Shown here: piece after piece, positions 30,261 to 37,117 of the stretch
Layout: each line of letters begins with the position of its first letter
Position numbering within the stretch: the stretch's first letter is position 1
Source: a virus
DNA: 37,117 nucleotides
Strand: one strand, 5' to 3'
Virus record (IMG/VR): IMGVR_UViG_3300046723_000207
Coordinates: 1-37,117 of that record
The notes under the pieces: generated by a model
Database searches by the model: none
What the model was told of the DNA's origin: nothing
The model's input: the letters and a program-made list of their open reading frames with translations, nothing else
Program-made: the position numbers and the translations under genes

Positions 30261-30844
30261 CCGCCACCGTCACCACCGATCCGGACCGCGCCAAGGCCAT
30301 CCTCGAGCGCCTGTTCGACCTCATGCTGCCCACGCTGGCCGCATATGTCACCTGGGAATACCAGGTCATCGACGCCACGCCGGGGCCGCCCGTGGTGCTG
30401 GACCTATTGCCCACCGGCACCACCAACCCTTTCGGCCCCCTCTCGCGGCTCACGCTCTGGCCGGGTCCTGACGGCGGTGTTGCGGTGCCCACGCCAGGCA
30501 AGTTGGTGCGGGTGCGGTTCGCCAACGGTGACCCGAGCAAGCCGGAGGTGTGCGGGCTGGACCCGACCGACACGCCGAGCATCGTGTACCAGTACGGGCT
30601 CCAAGTGAACGTGGGCAGCGCTGCGGCGACACCTCTTGCGCTCGCGATACCGGTGACCACTGCGTTCGCTGACATCGAGACATTCATTGCGGCACTGCAA
30701 ACGGTGCTGGCGCAGATGGTGGCCGGCTACGTCTCGCTGACCGCTCCGCAGATTGCGGCGTGGACAGCTGCAGCGAGCGCTCTCACTGCGGCTCTTGCGG
30801 CGCAAGCTCTAGCCACTCCTACCGTCATCGTGAAGGGGACGTGA
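30257..30844 (+). CDS. Probable baseplate spike/assembly protein (gp45/gpV-like)
   Basis: 195 residues, ATG overlapping the previous stop. TWEYQVIDATPGPPVVLDLLPTG, RLTLWPGPDGGVAVPTPGKLVRVRFANGDPSKPEVCGL has the look of the OB-fold that starts tail spikes, followed by a helical Ala-rich end. Mu-like phages encode the spike here. No clear needle motif is visible. Confidence 0.6.
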   Translation: MTATVTTDPDRAKAILERLFDLMLPTLAAYVTWEYQVIDATPGPPVVLDLLPTGTTNPFGPLSRLTLWPGPDGGVAVPTPGKLVRVRFANGDPSKPEVCGLDPTDTPSIVYQYGLQVNVGSAAATPLALAIPVTTAFADIETFIAALQTVLAQMVAGYVSLTAPQIAAWTAAASALTAALAAQALATPTVIVKGT

Positions 30845-31287
30845 TGAGCAACAACTTCCCTCAGAGCTCGCCCTTCGGAACAGACTTCTGGATCGGGGGC
30901 AACCCAAAAGGCATCCTCGATGGCGACCCTGGTATGCGTATGCAAACCGGCCGCGCCATGCTTGCCCAGCGCCTCCTCTGCTGCCTCTCCACCCCGCGAG
31001 GCAGCGTCATCGATTGCCCGAACGACTGCATTGACCTCCGCGACTCGCTCTCTGACGGCATGACGACGCAGCAGATCGCGGCTCTCGGGTCGGTCGTGCA
31101 GCAGGAGTGCCTCAAGGATCAGCAGGTGACCGCGTGCAACGTAACGGGTACCTTTAGCTTCACTACCAGCGTGCTGACGATGACGATCATGGTGACTAGC
31201 GGGGCGGGACCGTTCACCATGGTTTTGGCCGTTTCGCAAGTCACCGTCCAGCTACTCAACGCGAACCTGTCCACCCCAATCCAATGA
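30844..31287 (+). CDS. Baseplate wedge protein (gp25/gp46-like)
   Basis: 147 residues; ATG 30844 shares a base with the previous TGA. FWIGGNPKGILDGDPGMRMQTGRAMLAQRLLCCLSTPRGSVIDCPNDCIDLRD is the start of the gp25/lysozyme-like wedge family, whose products form the ring around the spike. The rest is beta-rich. Position between spike and baseplate J supports the call. Confidence 0.7.
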   Translation: MSNNFPQSSPFGTDFWIGGNPKGILDGDPGMRMQTGRAMLAQRLLCCLSTPRGSVIDCPNDCIDLRDSLSDGMTTQQIAALGSVVQQECLKDQQVTACNVTGTFSFTTSVLTMTIMVTSGAGPFTMVLAVSQVTVQLLNANLSTPIQ

Positions 31288-32558
31288 CCGTTCCCGTCCC
31301 CCTCTCGCAGCTCGTAGCGCCGGCCACTCCTGACGAGGTGCTTAGCCTCGAGCTGGCCATTGCCACGGCGCTTGGCCTGAGCGTGACCTCGTGGGAGCCG
31401 CTCGACCCGAGCCGCACGATCTACCAGGGGCAGGCGCAGATCATCTCGCTGTACGCCGGCACGGTGAACCTGATCGCGCAGGGCGGGTACGCCAACTACG
31501 CGGCGCAGATGGTGGATGGCAATGGCGCGCCCATCACCACGTGGATGGATCTGCTTACGCCGAACCTCTACAACACTCTGCGTTTCCAGGCGTCCTTCGC
31601 TGCGGGCCCAGTGCCGTTCACGAACGGGAACGCTACCACGTACAGCTACACGCCCAATAACCCGCTGCACTTCCAGTACCCGACGAGCGGCGGGGCTACG
31701 TACACGAGCGTGGGCAGCGGCAGCCTCCCTGGCAACAGCAGCGGCACGGTCAACGTGGTGGCGGATGCGGGCTTCTCCGGGAGCGCCGGCAACGCGGCGA
31801 CCGGCACCATCCTGCAGCTCATCACGCCGTTGGCTGGCGTCACCATCCAGGCACTCACACTGCCGCTCGTGGGTGCGCCGCTCGAGACGAATCAAGCGCT
31901 GCTACTCCGCTCACTCAACATGCTCGGCTCGCTCAGCGGGCAGCTCCTCCAAGTGCAGCAGGGCACTACGCCCGTGCCGCCCAACCCGGCGGCGCCCACC
32001 ACGGCGTACGACTACGTGGCCACGAGCATTCCAACGCAGACGAGCGGCCTGAGCTCGGCGGTGTGGCCGTACTACGTCACGGCGAAGATCACCAAGAGCC
32101 AGACCGTGGGCAACACCATCACGGGCGTGGTCAACGTGTACCTGGCCAACGCGGCGGGCGCACCCACCGCTGGGGATGTGGCCGTAGCGGCTGCGGCCAT
32201 CTCGGCGCTCGTGTCTGGCCAGTGTATCACCACCATCGTGCAGGCGGCTGGCACCGTCACCGTGACCGTGGCGTACACCATCTACTACCGGCGCAGCAGC
32301 GGGTACACGGCCACGCAGGCCCAGGCCGCGATCCTGCTCGCCCTCACCGGCTACTTCTCAGCCTTCCCCATCGGCGGCATCACCACCACCACGAGCGGCA
32401 TCATGCCGTACACCGAGGTAGAAGACGTGATCTTCGATGCGCTCCCGGGCGCAGTGGACCTCGTGCTGACGCTCAACGGCGGCAAGGCGAACATCGCGAT
32501 CGGCAGCGGCAATGTGGCCGTGCTCGGAGTCGTCACCCCAGGCGTGGTGTTCGTCTGA
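31284..32558 (+). CDS. Baseplate J-like protein
   Basis: 424 residues, ATG overlapping the previous stop. LVAPATPDEVLSLELAIATALGLSVTSWEPLDPSRTIYQGQAQIISLYAGTVNLIAQGGY is the typical N-terminus, followed by strand-rich repeats (SVGSGSLPGNSSGTVNVVADAGFSGSAGN) and a C-terminal domain ending in VLGVVTPGVVFV. It forms the outer baseplate wedge. Length and order match. Confidence 0.85.
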   Translation: MTVPVPLSQLVAPATPDEVLSLELAIATALGLSVTSWEPLDPSRTIYQGQAQIISLYAGTVNLIAQGGYANYAAQMVDGNGAPITTWMDLLTPNLYNTLRFQASFAAGPVPFTNGNATTYSYTPNNPLHFQYPTSGGATYTSVGSGSLPGNSSGTVNVVADAGFSGSAGNAATGTILQLITPLAGVTIQALTLPLVGAPLETNQALLLRSLNMLGSLSGQLLQVQQGTTPVPPNPAAPTTAYDYVATSIPTQTSGLSSAVWPYYVTAKITKSQTVGNTITGVVNVYLANAAGAPTAGDVAVAAAAISALVSGQCITTIVQAAGTVTVTVAYTIYYRRSSGYTATQAQAAILLALTGYFSAFPIGGITTTTSGIMPYTEVEDVIFDALPGAVDLVLTLNGGKANIAIGSGNVAVLGVVTPGVVFV

Positions 32559-33685
32559 TGTCCGGCGCCGGCCCGGTCATCACGCCCACTCCGCTCACGG
32601 AGTTCGTGGACGCGTGCGACGCCATCAGCCCCACGTACCTCAACGGGCCGGTGTTCGCGAAGTACCGCATGGCGATGAACGTGCCGGTGGACGCGCTTGC
32701 CGACGGGGCGCTCTACGCGGTCGAGTCACGCTTCCCCAGCCTTGCCCCCTCCGACGCGTTCATCTGGCTGTCGCTCGACCGGACCATCTCGCAGGGCTTT
32801 CAGGAAGGGCAGGCCAGCTACATCTCGCGCCTGCAGCAGTGGCTCGCGGTGCTGCCGTACGAGGGGCACCCCACGGGCATGCTGCTCGGGATGCTCGCGT
32901 ACGTGCTCCCCACGTCGGTCATGGTCCGAACGGTGGACAACGCGGGCAACTGGTACACGTACGCCGCTGGGGCGAACCCCATCCCGCTGCCGAAGCCCAG
33001 CACGGACCCGACCACCTACCCGGCCGGGTATCCAACGGGCTTCGTGAACGTTCCGGCGCCCACGCCAAGCCTCGCGCAGGGTAACTGGCGGTGGGACTCG
33101 GCGGGGCAGCCGTTCTGGTACGTGCGGCCGGCGTGGTGGCGGCTATGGCCCATCCTGTACTCCCAGGCCGGCCCATTCACCGCCCCCACCGCCACGTGGG
33201 CGCCTCACACCGGGACCATCACCGTGGGCGTCACGGGAGCGTCCGGAGGGCACCCGAGCTTCTACAGCGGTACTGGCGGGGCAGGGAGCGCCGGCACCGA
33301 GTTCGCCTGGGACGACGGCACGTGCTGGGACTGGGCCGGTACGAGCAAGGCCCTCTCAGCGGGTCAGGCCACCGCCATCACGTCGATCGCCAAGCAGTGG
33401 AAGGGGGCGAATGTGTGGGTTGTCTACATGATCGTCTCGTACGACGCGACCATGTTTGACCCGGCGCAGGCGTTCGGGTCGGCCAAGCTCCCGGACGGGA
33501 CGTGGGGCACGTGGGCGAAGGTGACGGCAGCCACGGCCACGGTGCCGTCGTACTACTCGGCGTCGCGTCCCGGGTCGAACGTCTGCAGCTTCCTGCCGGG
33601 CAGCGGCGAGGCCGGGGTGGGCGGTCAGTGGGCTGGCAACGGACGCGTCTACTCGTCGCTCACAACCGCGCTAAACGTGTCATAG
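32558..33685 (+). CDS. Tail protein I / DUF2313-like baseplate protein with extra domain
   Basis: 375 residues; the ATG shares a base with the previous TGA. After a short start it has LDRTISQGFQEGQASYISRLQQWLAVLPYEGHPTGMLLGMLAYVLPTSVMVRTVDNAGNWYTY, then a domain with WRLWPILYSQAGPFTAPTATWAP and a C-terminal WAGNGRVYSSLT. Position after J fits the baseplate protein that attaches fibres; the family match is moderate. Confidence 0.6.
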   Translation: MSGAGPVITPTPLTEFVDACDAISPTYLNGPVFAKYRMAMNVPVDALADGALYAVESRFPSLAPSDAFIWLSLDRTISQGFQEGQASYISRLQQWLAVLPYEGHPTGMLLGMLAYVLPTSVMVRTVDNAGNWYTYAAGANPIPLPKPSTDPTTYPAGYPTGFVNVPAPTPSLAQGNWRWDSAGQPFWYVRPAWWRLWPILYSQAGPFTAPTATWAPHTGTITVGVTGASGGHPSFYSGTGGAGSAGTEFAWDDGTCWDWAGTSKALSAGQATAITSIAKQWKGANVWVVYMIVSYDATMFDPAQAFGSAKLPDGTWGTWAKVTAATATVPSYYSASRPGSNVCSFLPGSGEAGVGGQWAGNGRVYSSLTTALNVS

Positions 33686-33697
33686 TGAGGGTGGCGC

Positions 33698-34870
33698 ATG
33701 GCTGAGATCATCCAAGGGAACGCCACCACGCAATCGCCGACTACCGGCGCCAAGACGCGCGTGGCCATCTCGGCGACCTCGAACGCCACGCCGGTGCAGG
33801 TCACGACGAAGACGGTGCACGGTTTCTTCACCGGCGATTCGGTGGAGATCGAGGGAACCGGCATCGTGACGGTGGACGGGCTATTTATCGTAACCGTCAT
33901 CGACACGCTAAACTTCACGCTGAACGGGTCGACGGCGCCCGGATCCACGTCATCGAGCGGGTACTGCGTCGACTACGCCGTGCAACCGGCGCTTCAGATT
34001 CCGGACCCTGGCGACACGGCCAGCATGGTCACGATGGGGCCCATCATCCAGGGGCTCCTCGACAACACGCCGTCAGCGTACCGGCGGGCGGGCAAGTACC
34101 GGCTGTACAACTACCTCGCTGGGCTCTTGCCGGCGTCGCCCGCCACCGGCGCGGACCCTTACTCTGCTTCCTGGTCCGCCACCGCGGTCTTCTCGGCAGG
34201 CGACAACTTCCTCAACCTGTCAGGCGTGTCCCTCGACTTCCTGGCCAACGGCTTTCCGGGCAGCGCCGGTGGACCCGTGGTGGTGAATGGCACTGACGTG
34301 CTTGAGGTGAGCTACGAGTTTTCCGTCCAGCTCGTGTCCAGCGTAGCGGTGAACACGACGTTTCACCTTGTGGCGTTCCCAGGGAAGCAAGCGGACTTTC
34401 ACCAGGTCACGCTCACGTCGGCCACCACCCCGGTGCAGGTCACTACGTCCACCGCGCACGGGCTGTCCACGAACGACTTCGCAGGGATCTTCAACTGCGG
34501 GTCCAACTCGCTAGACAACCTCTGGAAGATCACTCGGATCGACAACTTCAACTACACGTTGAACGGGTCGACATCTCCGGGCGTGACCACTGCTGGTGCC
34601 ACGGCCGTCTCGATCCCGTCAGCCAACAGAGCCAACCTGCGGCCGTCCAACTGGCCGCTGATCGGAGTACCCACGGCAGGAATCTACACGCCGATGGTAG
34701 TGCGCGGGATCCTGGGCAGCCCACTCATTCCGCTCAGCAACGCGCCCTTCTCGCCGTCCGCTCTCTACTGGTTTGGGCTCTACACCACGCCCGATGACAA
34801 CACGCACCTGAGCCAAGCTAACCTCATAGGACCGGCCATGTGCACCGTGCGACACTTCAGGGTGAACTGA
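33698..34870 (+). CDS. Tail fibre/receptor-binding-type protein with duplicated domain
   Basis: 390 residues from ATG 33698 with GAGGGTGG upstream. Two copies of a beta module, with TPVQVTT-TxHG and YTLNGST-type ends (residues about 27-85 and 247-308), resemble the FCCH-like phage module that reads V-TT-x-HGL and F-L-x-GS. Between them is a Gly/Thr-rich beta domain. Suggests a structural or receptor-binding protein. Its end is convergent with the minus-strand lipoprotein gene. Confidence 0.6.
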   Translation: MAEIIQGNATTQSPTTGAKTRVAISATSNATPVQVTTKTVHGFFTGDSVEIEGTGIVTVDGLFIVTVIDTLNFTLNGSTAPGSTSSSGYCVDYAVQPALQIPDPGDTASMVTMGPIIQGLLDNTPSAYRRAGKYRLYNYLAGLLPASPATGADPYSASWSATAVFSAGDNFLNLSGVSLDFLANGFPGSAGGPVVVNGTDVLEVSYEFSVQLVSSVAVNTTFHLVAFPGKQADFHQVTLTSATTPVQVTTSTAHGLSTNDFAGIFNCGSNSLDNLWKITRIDNFNYTLNGSTSPGVTTAGATAVSIPSANRANLRPSNWPLIGVPTAGIYTPMVVRGILGSPLIPLSNAPFSPSALYWFGLYTTPDDNTHLSQANLIGPAMCTVRHFRVN

Positions 34871-34872
34871 TG

Positions 34873-35292
34873 CTAGTGACACACTCCGCCGGGCATGCAG
34901 GTCTGCGACCCGTAGCATGGGGCGCAAATGGCGCCGCCGGTGCCGCAAGCATCGGACGTATCCCCGGACCTGCACAAGCCCGCCAGCGTGCAGCATCCGG
35001 AGTTGCAGGCCGCCATGCAAAGCTCGAGCGTCGTCGGAGGCTCTGCAACGGCATCAAAGCTGGCTTCGTGCTGGCCCGAGTCAGGAACGGCCTCGATGCC
35101 GGCCTCGTGCTGAACGGTCACCACGTGCGCGACCTCGGCCCCTGCATCGACCGCAGCGTCCTCGCCAGGCGCGTCCACGGCAGCCTCCACCACGATGCCA
35201 GGGTCCGCCACCACGGCCCCCTCCACCGCCGCCCCCTCAGTGAACGGAACGCCCCCGCATCCAGACAGCAGCACCACAACGATCGCTCTCAT
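34873..35292 (-). CDS. Cys-rich lipoprotein, probable phage moron (host-type gene)
   Basis: 139 residues on the minus strand, the only clear gene on it. MRAIVVVLLSGCGG is a short lipoprotein signal with lipobox LSGC (Cys12). An acidic, Ala/Val/Asp-rich linker follows, then a Cys-rich module CMAACNSGCCTLAGLCRSG...ACGTGGAICAPCYGSQTCMPGGVC with ten Cys. This pattern is characteristic of many Myxococcota exported lipoproteins. The start is at 35292, 7 bases after a TATACT box. It likely coats the host surface after lysogeny or infection (superinfection exclusion or other fitness role is a guess). Confidence 0.72.
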   Translation of the reverse strand: MRAIVVVLLSGCGGVPFTEGAAVEGAVVADPGIVVEAAVDAPGEDAAVDAGAEVAHVVTVQHEAGIEAVPDSGQHEASFDAVAEPPTTLELCMAACNSGCCTLAGLCRSGDTSDACGTGGAICAPCYGSQTCMPGGVCH

Positions 35293-35299
35293 GGCATAC

Positions 35300-35328
35300 A
35301 GTATATGTCATCGTATGCGGTGGCGCAA
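35300..35328 (-). promoter_or_regulatory. Minus-strand promoter of the lipoprotein gene
   Basis: Read on the minus strand: TTGCGC (35328-35323), 17-base spacer, TATACT (35305-35300), then 7 bases to the ATG beginning at 35292. The -35 starts 36 bases before the start codon, so the message should be leaderless. This is the best -10 in the window and overlaps the next fibre gene's start (ATG 35328). Confidence 0.6.
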
Positions 35329-37034
35329 TGAGCTTCCTAGGGGTCCTGCTCGTCAAGAACTGCTTCGACCAGAACGGCGCCATTATGCCGGCCCGGCCGG
35401 CCTTCCAGATCACGGGAAGCGGCGTGGTGGCCTCGGACAGCTCGTCACTGGGCGGGACTGGGGCGACGATCTACACGATTACGTCGTCGGCGGTGACGTG
35501 GCAGAACGACCTCGTCAATAGCAGCGGCACCCACCAGTACGTTTCGGCGCTGTCGTTCTCGAACTCGGCAGCGGGCGGGGCCATCGCCATCAACGGGACC
35601 GGCACGTCGCTAGCGTGGGCGAGCAACAACGCGGCCCCGCTGATCTTCCAGTCGGCCGCCTCTGGCAACGGCGCCCCGACCCTCATCGCGGCGCAGTCGT
35701 CGAACGGCGCGAATGGCAACGGCGGCATTCTGCGGCTGGCTGGCGGTGACCTCAACGGCTCGGGCCGGCGCGGTTCGGTGCAGCTTTGCCTCGGCTTCGC
35801 GTCGTCGGTGCAGATGGTAGAGGTGGCCGAGCCGGTTGCGGGGCAGCGCGTTGTTGCGCTTTGCAGAGCATCAGCCATCACCAGCACGCAGCTGCCTGCC
35901 AACTCCGGAGACGGCGTGGTGTACCTGGCCGTAGCGGCATCGGTCCCAACGGTCGCACCGGTGAGCGGAATCACGATCTACAACGCCGGAGGCCGTCTCG
36001 GGATGTGGTCTACCGGTGTCACCTTCAATGCAGGCGTAGCCGCCGTCCTCATCAGCCACTCCTCCACTGCTTCGGCAACAGGCGGCAACTTCACCATCGC
36101 CGCCCAGAGCGGCGCGACCAATGGCGGCAACCTGCTGCTCCAGCCTGGGGCCGGGAACGCAGCATCTACCGGCGGCTACGTGCGGATGGTGTCCGGTGAT
36201 CTGTCGTCCGTCACGCTGCAGCTAGGGGGCCTGTCGTCCGATCAGATCATTCTCGGCGACCAAACCGCGTCAGTCTACTTGGAGGCCACCTCCAGCGTGA
36301 TCGCGTGGGGCAAGAGCGTCTCTGCTCCGCAGATCTCGCAGAACATCCAGGACGCTGGCAGCAACCCGCAGAGCATCACGGTCGCTCCTCAGGCACCAAA
36401 TGCCGGGGCGGGTAGCATGGCGACGGGGACGCCAGGTTCTTTCATCATAAACGTAGCGGCGCCGGTGAGCACTGGGGCGGAATCTGGCCTCACTGTTCAG
36501 AGGGCAGGCGTGTTCCAGGCACAGCTAATGGTAGGCGCCACCGTGTTCCTCTACATGGGGAACGCGCTCGCACCGGACGGCACCAATTACGCTCTGGCAA
36601 ACTTCAGCACCAGCACATTCGTGAACGCGAAGGCCACGATAGTCCTAGGTGTCAACGGCAGCGCCGCGAGCGGAGTGATCAACGCAAGCGGGTGGACCAT
36701 AGGATCCGGCACCGCGATCAATGGCGGAGGTACCGGAGTCATCGGTATCGCGAACGCTTCTGTTGCCCCCACCACAAACCCGACCAGTTCGGGTGTTCTC
36801 TACGCATCTGGTGGCGCCGGGAAGTGGCGCGGCTCTAGCGGCACGGTAACGACATTCGCAGCGGCGGACCTCGACGGCTTCATGGCTACTGCAGGCAAAG
36901 GACACTGCCCTTGCTGCGGCACCGACTTCGCGCATGAGTGGGCGAACGAGAAGTACGGGTCGCTCACGGTGTGCATGCGGTGCCTCACTGACGAACTCGG
37001 CGATCGTGAGTGGATCGTCAGGAAGGCTGCGTAG
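35328..37034 (+). CDS. Tail fibre protein with C-terminal zinc ribbon
   Basis: 568 residues from ATG 35328. Thr/Ala/Gly/Ser-rich repeating beta structure (LIFQSAASGNGAPTLIAAQSSNGANGNGGILRLAGGDL, FTIAAQSGATNGGNLLLQPGAGNAASTGGYVRMVSGDL) is typical of trimeric fibres or spikes. The last ~45 residues, from about 525, are quite different: HCPCCGTDFAHEW...LTVCMRCLTDELG, a four- to five-Cys zinc ribbon. The ribbon could hold the fibre tip or bind a partner. Function inferred from composition and position. Confidence 0.6.
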   Translation: MSFLGVLLVKNCFDQNGAIMPARPAFQITGSGVVASDSSSLGGTGATIYTITSSAVTWQNDLVNSSGTHQYVSALSFSNSAAGGAIAINGTGTSLAWASNNAAPLIFQSAASGNGAPTLIAAQSSNGANGNGGILRLAGGDLNGSGRRGSVQLCLGFASSVQMVEVAEPVAGQRVVALCRASAITSTQLPANSGDGVVYLAVAASVPTVAPVSGITIYNAGGRLGMWSTGVTFNAGVAAVLISHSSTASATGGNFTIAAQSGATNGGNLLLQPGAGNAASTGGYVRMVSGDLSSVTLQLGGLSSDQIILGDQTASVYLEATSSVIAWGKSVSAPQISQNIQDAGSNPQSITVAPQAPNAGAGSMATGTPGSFIINVAAPVSTGAESGLTVQRAGVFQAQLMVGATVFLYMGNALAPDGTNYALANFSTSTFVNAKATIVLGVNGSAASGVINASGWTIGSGTAINGGGTGVIGIANASVAPTTNPTSSGVLYASGGAGKWRGSSGTVTTFAAADLDGFMATAGKGHCPCCGTDFAHEWANEKYGSLTVCMRCLTDELGDREWIVRKAA

Positions 37035-37037
37035 CCA

Positions 37038-37117
37038 GTGGGCCAGTCATCACTCACCACGGATCGCGTGGTCACCTACTCGACCGTTGCCTCTGGCGGC
37101 GGCACGCTCACGGTCCA
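37038..37117 (+). CDS. Partial coding region at window end
   Basis: GTG 37038 opens a frame that stays open to the window edge (26 codons, VGQSSLTTDRVVTYSTVASGGGTLTV). It starts 3 bases after the fibre stop. Too short to name; beta-rich like the fibre genes before it. Confidence 0.45.
   Translation, partial: MGQSSLTTDRVVTYSTVASGGGTLTV

Overview
The window is a 37.1 kb piece of a high-GC tailed-phage or prophage genome. Its virion module has the gene order of a Mu-like contractile-tailed phage (myovirus). Nearly everything is on the + strand, densely packed, and most neighbouring genes overlap by 4 bases (ATGA or GTGA). No transposase, integrase, terminase or lysis genes are visible, so this is only part of a genome. 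The host is not stated. The one clear minus-strand gene encodes a lipoprotein with a Cys-rich tail of a kind I associate with Myxococcota (myxobacteria), and a second short Pro-rich lipoprotein fits the same picture. A myxobacterial host is therefore my best guess, as an inference.

Region 1 (1-13590) is an accessory region rich in glycan chemistry. It holds a fucosyltransferase-like enzyme, a GDP-fucose-synthase-like epimerase, a PLP sugar aminotransferase, a left-handed beta-helix acetyltransferase, three GT-A-like glycosyltransferases and three class I methyltransferases. Many very small proteins with paired Cys motifs (zinc-ribbon candidates) lie between them, along with a DUF3310 protein, a GroES-like co-chaperonin, a short lipoprotein and two paralogous ribbon-helix-helix (RHH) regulators. 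Each RHH gene follows the same 19-bp promoter-like repeat, placed so that the transcript would begin at about the start codon.

Region 2 (13600-17254) starts at a new promoter-like site. It holds two probable virion surface proteins and a 782-aa protein with about ten tandem repeats of 50-58 residues.

Region 3 (17282-33685) is the head and tail module: an unknown protein, Mu gp29-type portal, S49 protease-scaffold fusion with a likely internal scaffold start, decoration protein, Mu gpT-type major capsid, connector and tail-completion proteins, sheath, tube, tail-assembly chaperone with a likely -1 frameshift, short tape measure, then baseplate hub, spike, gp25-like, J-like and tail-protein-I-like proteins.

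Region 4 (33698-37117) holds fibre-type proteins interrupted by the minus-strand lipoprotein gene, which looks like a moron (host-benefit cargo) with its own strong promoter. The window ends inside another coding region.
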